A stretch of DNA of 64,000 nt from Acanthaster planci. Its lineage: Eukaryota > Echinodermata > Asteroidea > Valvatida > Acanthasteridae. Under the pieces are notes generated by a model, which was not told the origin of the DNA, did no database searches, and saw only the letters and a list, made by a program, of their open reading frames with translations. Where the stretch lies: the NCBI RefSeq assembly GCF_001949145.1, contig NW_019091420.1:1042429-1106428 (forward strand), read 5' to 3'. The translations under genes and the position numbers were made by a program. Position 1 is the stretch's first letter. Each line of letters opens with the position of its first letter. This document shows, piece by piece, positions 55,501 through 60,049 of the stretch.

Positions 55501-58375
55501 GGGCAGTTTTTGCAAAAAACCTTTATGTGGTCAGTTCCATTGGACTGCTTTTTAAGCATTAACATTCGCTAGGCACACCAAATATTTGTTTCAGGTCCAG
55601 TAAATAGTTCAGGTTCCCTTATAATGTGTTCTGAAATCTCCACTCAGGGACTGTTGGAGCTAGCAAGTACCATTTAGAGGGTTTTCTTCATGCTATTCTC
55701 AATTGGGCCAAATGTTCTACCACCAGGAAATTCCCTTACATGTTGATAAATCCTTGTTTATTTGAACGTTCTGTGTTGAACTTAATAATTACTGTGCATA
55801 AAGTGAACATATCCAGACGTACAAATTTCCCACTTGCTTGCCTCTCCATTGACCCCCATCTTGTCTGTACAGTGACAGATCCCGATGAGCCAGCCTGGAT
55901 TGTCAACAAGCGTCAGCCACCCCAAGTCAGCCCCACCAAACCCTCCAAAACCCCGCCCAGCGCCGCGGCCAAGAGCACTGCCCCAAAGAGTCCAGCTCAC
56001 GTTCCCCTGTCACCTTCTGTGGCACCCAAGCCCCACAAGGCCAATGGAGCCCCACCCCCAAAAGAGGAACTGCTCCCGCCGCCGCCGCCGCCCCCAAGTG
56101 CTCCCCCGTCGGCACCCCCTCCAGGGCAGCAGGGCCAGGGAGTCAAGAAGGCGAGCATGGCTGCCCCGCCTTCTCAGGCGGCAGCTGGAGCAAACGGTAT
56201 CCCTCCTGAGGAAGACCTACCTCCTTGGAAGAGAGCCATGAAGGAGAAGAAATTGAAAGAGCAGCAGGTGAGAACAGTCTTGGAAATAACAAGTGTTTTC
56301 AATTAATTCACATACTTGTCAACTCCAGAAACTCCCACGACATCTGGCAGTACTTGAACTCACACAATGGTATGGGTTCTTGGCACAAGTACCGGCCTCA
56401 CTGGTCAAGAGGAGAGGAACTAGTGCTTGACCATTCAGTGATTGGGTGCTCGGTTCCCACGAGAAGACAAACACTGCACACTGTACCACACACTCTTACA
56501 TTTGCATCCTTGTGGGAAATTTTCCTTTATCTCTCGTGCAGTGAAAGCTTAGTGTGTGAAGCACAGTTTTTAATTGCTTCCATTTGGCCCTGAATCATTT
56601 TCCTGTGCTGAAATATGAACGCCCTTCACATGTACATAAAACACTTAAACGTGTACCAGATAAACACACTTTGAATAGTCCTTATTTTGATTAAAAAATT
56701 TCCATTTTTGTGAAATTCTTGTAGGGTACCATTTCAGTACCCCACAAGTACAACGATTGTTCCTTGTGGGGTACTTCCAATTGTTCTGGTACCCCACAGG
56801 ACACCCTAAACACGTTCATGTTAGTGCACACTGTGTGCCACCCAGGGGATTTATCATTACTTGGTCGTAGCACTCTCAACCCTTAGAGACTCTGGCTCAA
56901 GAATGCTTTATAGGCCTAGTGAGCAGGGGGTAGTCATGTGGTAGCCCCTCAACACCAATAATTGTGGAAATGTACTCTTACAGCGTATATGAGGCCAGCT
57001 CTGTCAAAATGAGCCATGAGGCCATTTTCTGCTCCAGTAAATCAGTTTCCGTTTGCATCATAGAAAAAGCAAGCTTAGCGCTTTATTTTGATGGATCACT
57101 TTAATTAATAACTTGGCATCCGGAGGCAAATGGGCAATATGTCGATGAAAGATGTTTACTGTTCCTGTGGATTTTGTAATGCAAAATTCTTTAAGGGCCC
57201 GTTACCCAAAAGTGGTTCTGGCAACTTAACTCCTATTTTCACAGAGTGGGTTATATGTAAGCGATGCACTCTAAACATTTCAGCTAGAACCTGGGAAGGA
57301 TTCAAACTACAGTAAACTCTGGCTAAGTCGGCACTCTCGGGATTCAAGAAATCATGAGGACTTACGCGAATGCCGGCTTGCGCTGTAAACCATCATTTTG
57401 CTGACTTATACACGTACACATGTATTGCCTCTGTACATTATGATTCCTTGCACTAATTCAATGGCTTTAATTTACCCTGATTTATTTCTACCTCCATGGT
57501 TGATCCCAGCAAATTCGTTCTTGATTATTATCCTCACGCGCTGCAAATTTGATAATTGATCATGTGCCCCTAAGGATGAAGCAAGGACAGCAAGCCACTT
57601 GCATATCACATCACGACTCGACAGTGCACGTACGTGATACAGTTACGGTTCAGAAAGCATATACTCATCCGCATACGCATTGGTTAAGTTCGTTCAATAA
57701 GGCGACCCCCAAAATGGACAGAGTGCATGCGTGTAGCACTAGAGGGGTTACCGATATTGATGTACTCATGCTGGCTGATTATCAACCACGTTAGCAGCCT
57801 GTGCTGCTAATAAACAGACATCAGTCAAGCAGTGTGGGACTTGTCACTTCTTGGCAACCATGGCGAAGGAAACTGATATTGAAGTGTGATTTTTTTTTAA
57901 TGCCGACTTACACAAAGGAATTTTTGTGGTTTTGTGGAAAAAGGACCGAGAAAAAAATGTCGACTTGTACAAAATGACGACTTATAAATGCCGACTTAGA
58001 AATGAAGTTTTCAATGGGAATGCATTGCAGACGATCGGGACTTTTGTCAAAAGGCCGACTTAGACGATATGACGAGTTACGTGTTGCCGACTTAGTCGGA
58101 GTTCACTGTGTGTGCTTTCTTTCCCTCAGGAGAAAGAACAGCAAGAAGCTGCCAAGAAACAGGAAGAGGAAGCAAGGTGGAAGGACATCCCAGAGTGGAA
58201 GAAGAAGATGATCCTGGAGAAGGAGCGGAAGAAGGCCGAGGAGGCGGCCGCTGCCGTAGACCCGGAGAAGGAGGAGCGGGAGGCCAAGCTGAAGGCCATG
58301 CCCACTTGGAAGCGGAACCTGGTCATGAAGAAGTCTACACCACAGGAGGATAACAACAACGGTGTGCAGCAGTAA
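19303..58375 (+). CDS. MYO16: Myosin XVI (MYO16) orthologue, full gene of 28 coding exons
   Basis: Unconventional myosin of class XVI. Joining 28 exons gives 6,114 coding bases and 2,037 residues plus stop, against about 1,860 for human MYO16. Order seen: basic N-terminal helix (about 12-43), V-N-F motif (65-67), ankyrin repeats (about 85-310), acidic/Ser-rich linker (to about 405), motor (about 406-1125), IQ motif (about 1145-1157), disordered tail (1190-2037). Motor landmarks are P-loop GESGAGKT (506-513), switch [10 protein letters not shown] (556-564), switch II DIFGFE (781-786), a long basic loop 2 and the converter. The tail holds an RDPNTRLT motif typical of MYO16/NYAP proteins, YGN repeats, polyproline runs and three W-K motifs. 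Known of the family: vertebrate MYO16 binds PP1 catalytic subunits through its head and PI3K/WAVE1 through its tail, mainly in neurons. Every junction is AG/GT and in phase. The 5' untranslated exon(s), if any, are not identified. Confidence 0.95.
20005..20254 (+). mobile_element. MITE family A, copy 1 (intron 1)
   Basis: Short non-autonomous DNA element of about 250 bp. It starts with GGCCAATTTCTCAGAGCTGC and ends with GCTCAATGAAATTGGCC, terminal inverted repeats of about 30 bp carrying GCTTAAGCAC. The interior includes ggtaaccagcc. A diverged second copy in the same orientation lies at 48271-48469 in intron 24. No coding capacity. Confidence 0.75.
21248..21318 (+). CDS. MYO16: MYO16 exon 2: first ankyrin repeat
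   Basis: Residues 85-108. Reads [14 protein letters not shown] and then GVTLLHQ, an ankyrin repeat (L-L-D-x-G-A-D-P-N, then T-L-L-H). The corresponding vertebrate MYO16 segment is closely similar. Acceptor ctacag, donor cag|gtaagg; enters in phase 1 and leaves in phase 0. The 71-base length fits the frame exactly. Confidence 0.92.
22767..23249. mobile_element. hAT-like non-autonomous DNA element in intron 2
   Basis: An AT-rich stretch of about 480 bp is bounded by TAGGGCTGTGCCGA on the left and the inverted counterpart TCGGCCCTA on the right. Subterminal GATCGATTATCGATTATTCGAA-type motifs are repeated in both orientations. The TAGGGCTG end resembles hAT family termini. A clean 8-bp target duplication is not visible, so the family call is tentative. 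It ends 107 bp before exon 3. Confidence 0.5.
23357..23500 (+). CDS. MYO16: MYO16 exon 3: ankyrin repeats 1-3
   Basis: Residues 109-156, phase 0 at both ends. Sequence [20 protein letters not shown], then [13 protein letters not shown] and A-Q-L-L-L: one complete ankyrin unit ([14 protein letters not shown]) plus halves of its neighbours. Vertebrate MYO16 has the same H-x-A-C-A-C-D signature here. Acceptor ttaccag; donor ttaagt|gtaagt matches consensus. Confidence 0.95.
24410..24518 (+). CDS. MYO16: MYO16 exon 4: ankyrin repeat with degenerate end
   Basis: Residues 157-192. Begins [19 protein letters not shown], a repeat with W-D-H where T-P-L-H is usual, followed by a helical stretch rich in Glu and Gln. 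Vertebrate MYO16 has the equivalent G-A-N-V-x-L-x-D-x-x-G-N-x-P segment. Acceptor ttttatag, donor tcg|gtaaga, leaves in phase 1. No ATG-initiated reading frame marks this exon; it was found from phase and homology. Confidence 0.9.
24640..24960 (+). repeat. Degenerate GGGAAC(CAG/AGT) minisatellite in intron 4
   Basis: About 320 bp made of imperfect repeats of gggaaccag, gggaacagt and gggaactgt with intervening aacttgt/ctaactt units, roughly 10-12 bp each and grouped in higher-order blocks of about 30-50 bp. It lies between exons 4 and 5, ending about 140 bp before exon 5. No coding function is apparent. Confidence 0.85.
25102..25226 (+). CDS. MYO16: MYO16 exon 5: inter-ankyrin segment and repeat 4
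   Basis: Residues 193-234. Contains [20 protein letters not shown] then [10 protein letters not shown]. The D-V-K-x-F-L-x-x-G-G-N-V-N core matches the vertebrate MYO16 segment that opens the second ankyrin block after a non-repeat spacer, an arrangement also found in MYPT1. Enters in phase 1, leaves in phase 0; donor ctg|gtagga. Confidence 0.93.
26011..26212 (+). CDS. MYO16: MYO16 exon 6: ankyrin repeats 5-6
   Basis: Residues 235-301. Two good ankyrin units: [17 protein letters not shown], then [22 protein letters not shown] and I-K-L-L. It ends NANEERAV, as does the equivalent vertebrate segment (N-x-N-E-E). Acceptor ctgacag, donor gttg|gtatg, leaves in phase 1. Confidence 0.95.
26739..26904 (+). 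CDS. MYO16: MYO16 exon 7: end of ankyrin domain and linker
   Basis: Residues 302-356. [19 protein letters not shown] closes the ankyrin domain with a capping helix. Then comes a Pro/acidic linker containing E-I-Y-E-E-L-P-D, an acidic tyrosine motif that vertebrate MYO16 also carries at this place. Donor aacct|gtaaga, leaves in phase 2; the final Leu codon is split with exon 8. Confidence 0.92.
27651..27795 (+). CDS. MYO16: MYO16 exon 8: linker before the motor
   Basis: Residues 357-405. Reads [15 protein letters not shown] and ends [12 protein letters not shown]. Probably disordered, with a basic/serine patch that could be phosphorylated (inference). It corresponds to the variable linker between ankyrin head and motor in vertebrate MYO16, with little direct sequence conservation; the call rests on phase (2 in, 0 out), a strong ttttgcctttgcag acceptor and coding-like codons. 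Confidence 0.85.
28973..29083 (+). CDS. MYO16: MYO16 exon 9: motor domain start
   Basis: Residues 406-442. [20 protein letters not shown] then [10 protein letters not shown] is the standard opening of a myosin head (D-D-L-T-x-L-S-E-L ... R-Y-x-x-D-x-I-Y). Phase 0 at both ends; acceptor ctggacag, donor tat|gtaagt. Confidence 0.96.
29259..29318. repeat. Perfect 19-bp hairpin with longer imperfect stem (intron 9)
   Basis: GATCCTAGCAGAATCTTTC at 29267-29285 is followed, after the 5-base loop tttgg, by its exact reverse complement at 29291-29309. Outside the perfect stem the pairing continues imperfectly (gacgtttc at 29259 against acaacgtc ending at 29318). It could be the end of a foldback transposon or a remnant of a palindromic repeat. 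Confidence 0.85.
29645..29938 (+). CDS. MYO16: MYO16 exon 10: motor, P-loop
   Basis: Residues 443-540. [20 protein letters not shown], then the nucleotide-binding P-loop [13 protein letters not shown] at 506-518 (codons 29834-29857 for GESGAGKT). This is the exact myosin consensus. Loop 1 ([11 protein letters not shown]) is short. Very GC-rich (strings of gcc/cgc codons). Phase 0 at both ends; acceptor accctaaag, donor cag|gtgagc. Confidence 0.97.
29960..30125. repeat. Degenerate copy of the ggttaccagcc repeat (intron 10)
   Basis: Contains ctgctaagca, ctgctcagca and ggttaccagccaag followed by gtgcatgtgaatttccc. The same word order occurs in intron 11 (30567-30710), and parts recur in the MITE family A copies at 20005 and 48271. 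Boundaries are approximate. Confidence 0.5.
30294..30556 (+). CDS. MYO16: MYO16 exon 11: motor, switch I
   Basis: Residues 541-627. [13 protein letters not shown] precedes switch [10 protein letters not shown] at 556-564 (30339-30365), the canonical nucleotide-sensing loop. Then Y-L-L-E-K-S-R-V-V and [19 protein letters not shown], all standard motor motifs. Acceptor has a long T-tract (gttttttttttttcccag). Donor cag|gtatcc is weak but correctly placed; leaves in phase 2. Confidence 0.97.
30560..30760 (-). mobile_element. tRNA-related SINE-like sequence on the minus strand (intron 11)
   Basis: On the minus strand GTGGGTTCGATTCCCACTTG (around 30723-30742) is an exact Pol III B-box with its paired T-arm. 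The downstream body (30710 back to 30560) contains two copies of the ttggctgg(t/c)aac word shared with intron 10. I could not find a convincing A box, so the tRNA half may be truncated. Confidence 0.5.
31205..31310 (+). CDS. MYO16: MYO16 exon 12: motor, upper 50K
   Basis: Residues 628-663. R-Y-L-N-R-G-H-D-V then [19 protein letters not shown]. Matches the segment after A-H-R-Y-L-N in MYO16 leading to the A-L-x-x-V-G-F-S motif. Enters in phase 2 (split Arg codon), leaves in phase 0; donor gat|gtaagt. Confidence 0.94.
31563..32255. repeat. Cluster of inverted and direct copies of a GCAAATGCTTTTACT repeat (intron 12)
   Basis: The words agcaaatgct(ttta), aaagcatttactgagaagtaaaac and agtaaaagcaaat recur in both orientations at about 31573-31600, 31683-31697, 31978-31990, 32100-32165 and 32205-32235, often beside attcatac. 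The pattern suggests nested or tandemly inserted foldback elements. Element ends cannot be fixed by eye. Confidence 0.5.
32795..32981 (+). CDS. MYO16: MYO16 exon 13: motor, HLG region
   Basis: Residues 664-725. [20 protein letters not shown] is the conserved A-A-I-L-H-L-G helix. Then [19 protein letters not shown] and T-T-Y-T-R-G-E across the junction; the Glu lies 16 residues before the D-A-L-A-K motif, which is the TEDS position, so the site appears constitutively acidic. Donor agag|gttcaa is non-consensus after GT. Leaves in phase 1. Confidence 0.95.
33719..33927 (+). CDS. MYO16: MYO16 exon 14: motor, switch II
   Basis: Residues 726-795. [17 protein letters not shown] is textbook myosin. 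Switch II DIFGFE is at 781-786 (33883-33900), followed by NFCRNSFEQ. Acceptor cccccccccag; donor cag|gttggg. Enters in phase 1, leaves in phase 0. Confidence 0.97.
34497..34646 (+). CDS. MYO16: MYO16 exon 15: motor, relay helix
   Basis: Residues 796-845. [20 protein letters not shown] is the relay helix region (standard L-C-I-N-x-x-N-E-x-L-Q-x-x-F). It continues [19 protein letters not shown] and [11 protein letters not shown]. Phase 0 at both ends; acceptor ctcgacag, donor gag|gtaaac. Confidence 0.96.
35243..35400 (+). repeat. Short tandem array of CCAGTCAATAT units (intron 15)
   Basis: The word (c/g)gtcaatat appears at about 35243, 35265, 35296 and 35331, each near gcacactg or gcattgcc, giving imperfect units of about 22-35 bp followed by a decayed unit. 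It is a small minisatellite. Confidence 0.6.
35516..35686 (+). CDS. MYO16: MYO16 exon 16: motor, lower 50K
   Basis: Residues 846-902. [20 protein letters not shown] then K-S-L-A-T-K-L-H and [11 protein letters not shown]. These are the standard G-I-x-x-L-L-D-E-E-x-x-x-P and F-x-I-x-H-Y-A-G motifs of the actin-binding half of the head. Phase 0 at both ends; donor att|gtgagt. Confidence 0.96.
35912..35987 (+). CDS. MYO16: MYO16 exon 17: motor, strut region
   Basis: Residues 903-927. [20 protein letters not shown] then Q-F-T-M-K. Matches the Y[11 protein letters not shown] motif of all myosins. Small 76-base exon, phase 0 in and 1 out; donor aaaa|gtaaga. Confidence 0.95.
36137..36312 (+). CDS. 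MYO16: MYO16 exon 18: motor, start of extended loop 2
   Basis: Residues 928-986. Begins [20 protein letters not shown], matching the L-F-Q-S-K-x-x-x-T-G-S stretch of vertebrate MYO16. Then a very basic, Ser/Thr-rich segment ([14 protein letters not shown]) forms the first half of actin-binding loop 2. Acceptor gtcttgtag, donor ctg|gtaaaa. Confidence 0.94.
36717..36791 (+). CDS. MYO16: MYO16 exon 19: loop 2, second half
   Basis: Residues 987-1011. [18 protein letters not shown] then T-V-L-F-H-F-K, the standard T-V-x-x-x-F-K that closes loop 2. Exactly 25 codons, phase 0 at both ends, so it could be skipped without a frameshift; skipping would shorten loop 2 and remove a basic cluster (inference). 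Acceptor tccacag, donor aag|gtagag. Confidence 0.92.
37307..37512 (+). CDS. MYO16: MYO16 exon 20: motor, actin-binding and SH1/SH2 helices
   Basis: Residues 1012-1079. [20 protein letters not shown] then V-K-P-N, the conserved P-H-F-V-R-C-x-x-P-N. Next [15 protein letters not shown], the SH1/SH2 helix, and [14 protein letters not shown]. Vertebrate MYO16 is more diverged here. Donor ag|gttcgc is weak; leaves in phase 2. Very GC-rich. Confidence 0.96.
38413..38515 (+). CDS. MYO16: MYO16 exon 21: converter, first part
   Basis: Residues 1080-1114. Split Arg codon then [20 protein letters not shown] and [14 protein letters not shown]. Corresponds to the converter segment that includes C-R-x-x-L in MYO16. 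Enters in phase 2, leaves in phase 0; acceptor catttag, donor aag|gtgagt. Confidence 0.94.
38642..38893 (+). repeat. Direct repeat pair in intron 21, offset about 178 bp
   Basis: ggcatgcattagtttttgcacatatggcacag...ggactaattttcatttgaatgtgcacaa (38642-38710) recurs diverged at 38819-38888, ending aggactaattttcatctgaatgtgcacaa. It looks like an old tandem duplication or two copies of one interspersed repeat. Confidence 0.7.
39305..39369 (+). mobile_element. SINE tail fragment (intron 21)
   Basis: agaatacagtgtaatg...gtgagggcaaaacctgtatttaaaaatt matches the 3' body of the tRNA-derived SINE at 39441-39618 and the fragment at 50397-50492. No tRNA half is present here. Confidence 0.6.
39441..39618 (+). 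mobile_element. tRNA-derived SINE with intact tRNA-like head (intron 21)
   Basis: The head at 39441-39523 folds like a tRNA: A box tggtcgagtggttaaga (39451-39467), B box gggtttgagtccc (39496-39508) and an acceptor-like stem caagctt/aagcttg. The A-box region most resembles tRNA-Ser/Leu type genes. A body of about 95 bp follows, containing acagtgtt and gagggcaaag. A functional tRNA is unlikely because the head is fused to repeat sequence that recurs at 39305 and 50397. Confidence 0.75.
40208..40307 (+). CDS. MYO16: MYO16 exon 22: converter end and IQ motif start
   Basis: Residues 1115-1147. [13 protein letters not shown], the conserved G-x-x-K-x-F-x-R-x-W-H of MYO16, then the lever-arm helix [17 protein letters not shown], almost the same as the vertebrate helix. 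The acceptor has a long T-tract followed by ag. Donor aaag|gtaagc, leaves in phase 1 inside the IQ motif. Confidence 0.96.
41865..41986 (+). CDS. MYO16: MYO16 exon 23: IQ motif and post-IQ helix
   Basis: Residues 1148-1188. V-V-R-G-F-L-S-R-Q completes the single IQ motif ([11 protein letters not shown]), expected to bind calmodulin or a related light chain. Then a basic helix [20 protein letters not shown] and Q-R-K-G-D-L-I-F-E. Acceptor tattttcctcag, donor gag|gtaagg. Enters in phase 1, leaves in phase 0. Confidence 0.95.
42810..42855 (+). repeat. GAT / CGTG microsatellite (intron 23)
   Basis: ggtgatgatgatgatgatg followed directly by cgtgcgtgcgtgtgtgtgcg. Simple sequence repeat. Confidence 0.9.
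45084..45111 (+). repeat. (GT)14 microsatellite (intron 23)
   Basis: Uninterrupted GT dinucleotide run. Length-variable by nature; potentially informative as a polymorphic marker. Confidence 0.95.
45474..45524 (+). CDS. MYO16: Candidate alternative exon of MYO16 (16 codons and stop, or 47-base cassette)
   Basis: A strong acceptor (gtgtcttccatttctctcag) ends at 45473 and is followed in phase 0 by [16 protein letters not shown] and TAA. Spliced from exon 23 it would end the protein at residue 1204, giving a motor-IQ isoform without the tail. Rodents have a comparable short form (myr8a). Alternatively, a weak donor aca|gtaacg at 45521 would give a 47-base exon that leaves in phase 2 and is frame-compatible with exon 25 (53111), making it an alternative to exon 24. 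No AATAAA is close downstream. Inference only; transcript data would decide. Confidence 0.35.
   Translation, partial: RPIKALDNRTIAEIEQ
47515..47672 (+). CDS. MYO16: MYO16 exon 24: acidic post-IQ segment
   Basis: Residues 1189-1240. [20 protein letters not shown] then A-V-A-T-G-V and a five-alanine run encoded by a cagcag-type repeat, then [10 protein letters not shown]. Acidic; the first half is probably helical. Chosen because ctccccaccactcag is a good acceptor in the right phase and donor ggcag|gtgagg leaves in phase 2, exactly what exon 25 needs. No clear sequence match to vertebrate MYO16. An ATG at 47473 in the same frame lies upstream of the acceptor and is not needed. Confidence 0.75.
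48271..48469 (+). mobile_element. MITE family A, copy 2 (intron 24)
   Basis: Same orientation and architecture as the copy at 20005-20254: left end caatttcattgagctgc with ttaagcacaaaatttgctt, right end gcttaagcagctctatgaaattggcc. Shorter by about 50 bp in the middle. Confidence 0.75.
50397..50492 (+). mobile_element. SINE body fragment (intron 24)
   Basis: aagcttgtgattttttttgc followed by ctcggacaaacacgg, tacagtgttaag and agggcaaaacctgtaattaaa matches the region 39515-39613 of the intact SINE. The tRNA-like head is missing. Confidence 0.65.
51646..51686. repeat. Hairpin CCTGCCAACTTCCTGT (intron 24)
   Basis: cctgccaacttcctgt at 51646-51661 pairs with acaggaagt...agttggcagg at 51665-51686, with a 3-base loop and a small bulge. 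Not a splice or coding element. Confidence 0.6.
52706..52812 (+). repeat. 38-39 bp tandem repeat, about 2.8 copies (intron 24)
   Basis: Units of aaattccatgacttttccat continuing gacttcagtcatttttac begin at 52706, 52744 and 52783; the first two are nearly identical and the third is partial and diverged. Confidence 0.85.
53111..54735 (+). CDS. MYO16: MYO16 exon 25: large tail exon (NHM core, YGN repeats, polyproline)
   Basis: Residues 1241-1782 and the largest exon (1,625 bases). Predicted disordered. In order: tyrosine motifs D-I-Y-V-K-D (Y1285) and D-P-I-Y-E-T (Y1340); polyproline runs (about 1386-1393, 1410-1417, 1431-1436); charged helices [14 protein letters not shown] and [24 protein letters not shown] at 1551-1558, the core of the NYAP homology motif of vertebrate MYO16/NYAP1/NYAP2; three tandem YGN units (Y1624, Y1650, Y1666) and Y1681-Q-N; long polyproline blocks (about 1685-1757); and [16 protein letters not shown], which resembles a WH2 motif. 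Acceptor ctctttacag enters with exon 24's phase 2; donor aatg|gtgagt. Confidence 0.95.
54252..54416 (+). repeat. Tandem YGN-repeat encoding segment in exon 25
   Basis: Three protein units [28 protein letters not shown] and [14 protein letters not shown], the first two separated by a 12-residue spacer and the second and third almost adjacent. Y-x-N is the minimal Grb2-type SH2 ligand once the tyrosine is phosphorylated; whether it is used here is inference. Confidence 0.85.
54774..55066. mobile_element. Foldback element with arms of about 100 bp in intron 25
   Basis: The left arm (aggtaaaaaggtttgtggtag ... cgacgtttcggacagtatgc) is mirrored by the right arm (gcgtactgtccgaaacgttg ... accgcaaaccgttttacct). 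The centre contains about 2.5 tandem copies of a unit with cattgtcaggagtctcctgac, itself palindromic. It begins 39 bp after the exon 25 donor. No coding capacity. Confidence 0.8.
55323..55448 (+). CDS. MYO16: MYO16 exon 26: basic tail segment
   Basis: Residues 1783-1824. [12 protein letters not shown] then [20 protein letters not shown] and [11 protein letters not shown] short amphipathic helix in a charged, Pro-rich context, directly after the WH2-like end of exon 25. Enters and leaves in phase 1; acceptor caccttgccag, donor aag|gtaagg. Confidence 0.9.
55873..56267 (+). CDS. MYO16: MYO16 exon 27: Pro-rich tail and first W-K motif
   Basis: Residues 1825-1956. [13 protein letters not shown] then a Pro/Ser/Ala/Lys-rich segment with P-P-P-P-P-P-P near 1896-1902. 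Ends [20 protein letters not shown], the first of three related W-K-[KR] motifs (W1943). Enters in phase 1, leaves in phase 0; donor cag|gtgaga. Confidence 0.93.
56737..56774. repeat. 12-bp perfect hairpin GTACCCCACAAG (intron 27)
   Basis: GTACCCCACAAG at 56737-56748 and its exact reverse complement at 56763-56774, with a 14-base loop; a third partial copy (ggtaccccacagg) follows at about 56789. It could be a fragment of a palindromic repeat. Confidence 0.8.
57310..58108. mobile_element. Non-autonomous pogo/Tigger-like DNA transposon in intron 27
   Basis: Terminal inverted repeats CAGTAAACTCTGGCTAAGTC (57310 on) and CAGTGAACTCCGACTAAGTC (minus strand from 58108) agree at nearly all positions over about 25 bp. 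The left end is preceded by TA, the expected target site; on the right TG follows, one change from TA. Several internal gccgactta words repeat the terminal motif. At 799 bp with no reading frame, it is a deletion derivative. The right end lies 21 bases before the exon 28 acceptor. Confidence 0.75.
58130..58375 (+). CDS. MYO16: MYO16 exon 28: C-terminal exon with two W-K motifs and stop
   Basis: Residues 1957-2037, stop TAA at 58373-58375. Mostly Glu/Lys/Ala helix: [20 protein letters not shown], then the second motif [16 protein letters not shown] (W1979), a helical spacer, and the third motif [13 protein letters not shown] (W2016), ending N-N-N-G-V-Q-Q. Spacing between the three motif tryptophans is 36 and 37 residues. 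Acceptor ctttctttccctcag, phase 0. Confidence 0.95.
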   Translation, partial: EKEQQEAAKKQEEEARWKDIPEWKKKMILEKERKKAEEAAAAVDPEKEEREAKLKAMPTWKRNLVMKKSTPQEDNNNGVQQ

Positions 58376-58730
58376 GCGCTTGCAGGAGAACAACTCGCTC
58401 TGGAAAGAGATAAACTGTAGAGGAAGTCGACAAGGCTAGGCAAAAGCTTACTATGCACGTAGTCAGAGTCAAGCCCCATTTGAGAATGGAGCCCAATCAA
58501 GAACCAGTCACGGTGAAGGAATGTTATGATGGGCAGACGTTATGAGCTCAAGGAATTAGCCCCAAGTCTGGAACAAGATTACAGATTGATAAACGAACGG
58601 CAGTACACTTTGGAGACATGTATGAAATACAAGGCGCCAGCTTGGATTTTAGTCTCATCCATTCTTCCAACTTGGTAAATGGCAGCGGCTAGTGTCAGAG
58701 GGTAAAAATAAAATCTTTTATCTTTATATG
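58376..58730 (+). other. MYO16: 3' untranslated region of MYO16 (minimum extent)
   Basis: Follows the stop codon with no splice signal that I recognise. It may be longer, because other AATAAA words occur at 60284-60289 and 61116-61121. Confidence 0.5.
58707..58712 (+). terminator. Candidate polyadenylation signal AATAAA
   Basis: Canonical AATAAA 332 bases after the stop codon, followed by tcttttatctttatatg. It is the first such hexamer downstream of the stop. Confidence 0.45.
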
Positions 58731-59305
58731 ACTGACGGTAGCACAGTGTAAATCTTAATAAGAGATCATGATAAGTTTTGTCTTCTTTTAATAGTTTGAC
58801 TTGATTGCGACTCGGGATGAAGAATTCCCAGGGGAAAAACTCTTGTGTCTCTTGATGGTTTTGACATGAATCAAAAAGGAAAGAGTGCATTTACCGTACA
58901 TGCACTAGCACGTGGAACAAAAGTGTTGCGTTGTGTTTTGTTTCAAGCTGACCTTTTTGGTTCACAAGCAACTTTCACCAAGCACAAAACAGAAACAGCA
59001 AGGATAACATGGAAAAAAAAAACAGTTTTACTGGTGAGGTGTTTTGTTATTTTATAACATTGCCAGAAGTTTCCCAAAGGAGGAAATTGTCACTACAGTA
59101 TGTATAACCACAACTGTGCATATCTGAGTTACAATATTTACCAGTTACATTTTTGGAACTTTTTTATATACGTGTATTAGTTCATTGTCGTCAACCGCTT
59201 ACTGCAAGATTAACAAAAATTGATTTATATATTTCTGTTCGCTCATCTTTTATGTATATAATTGTATTAATGGAAAAAGAGGAATCTTGGTGCTTGATAA
59301 TTATG

Positions 59306-59353
59306 ATCAATATGCTTGATCAATATGAAATCAATATGCTTGATCAATATGAA
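59306..59353 (+). repeat. Perfect tandem duplication of a 24-bp unit
   Basis: Two identical head-to-tail copies of atcaatatgcttgatcaata followed by tgaa. The unit itself is partly palindromic (ttgatcaa). Confidence 0.9.
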
Positions 59354-60049
59354 ATCAAAACTGATGCAAATAATGAACGATTAAACGAATCTCTCTCGAA
59401 GCTTATCTTTGCTTTTTGGTGCTGTAGCATTTTCACCTAAACTTGAAATGATTTCACGGACAGCTTTAATGGTTTTTACCGACGACCATTCCATGCAGCT
59501 TTTGTCTCTGGGATTCTCCATTCACAGACCAATTCAACTATACCTATCATTCCAGTTCTCCATTGTGAGCGGACATTTCCCCAAGGATTAACCTCCTTTT
59601 ATCCCCTGAACTCTCCCGTGCAAGTTTTCAGCCTGCCAGGTCCTATTTTCCTCCCCCCCTTCAATATTCCTTACTTGGCTGTGTCCGTGAAAACTGAATT
59701 TCACTCAGCAACTGTCATAAAAGTGGGCTGGTCCCATCTTCTCAACACTTCAGTAATACATTTTCATATAAACTGTACGTACTTGTGCTATGCAGAATTT
59801 TGCTACAGAATGTCGAAGAAAATGGAAGAAAAAAATGGAAACGAAATGATCTCAAATTCCATTATAAGTCTTGCACAGTATTAACCTATTTTTATCTCTT
59901 CTGCCATTTACAACTAGAACTTAGAAAATTACACTTGTATTTTGTAATGTAGAGTATCCTACATTTGATGCATTAATGATGGTAATGGTGTCCTTGGGTA
60001 TGAGGTTAAATTTTGTGTTAGGTTATAGGTTTAAGCTCTCCTCTCTCTG

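Larger units (their letters stand above)
54736..58129 (+). other. Introns 25-27 of MYO16
   Basis: Introns 54736-55322, 55449-55872 and 56268-58129. Intron 25 is half filled by a foldback element. Intron 26 shows nothing recognisable. Intron 27 contains a short GTACCCCACAAG hairpin (56737-56774) and a pogo/Tigger-like element (57310-58108) that reaches almost to exon 28. Confidence 0.8.
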
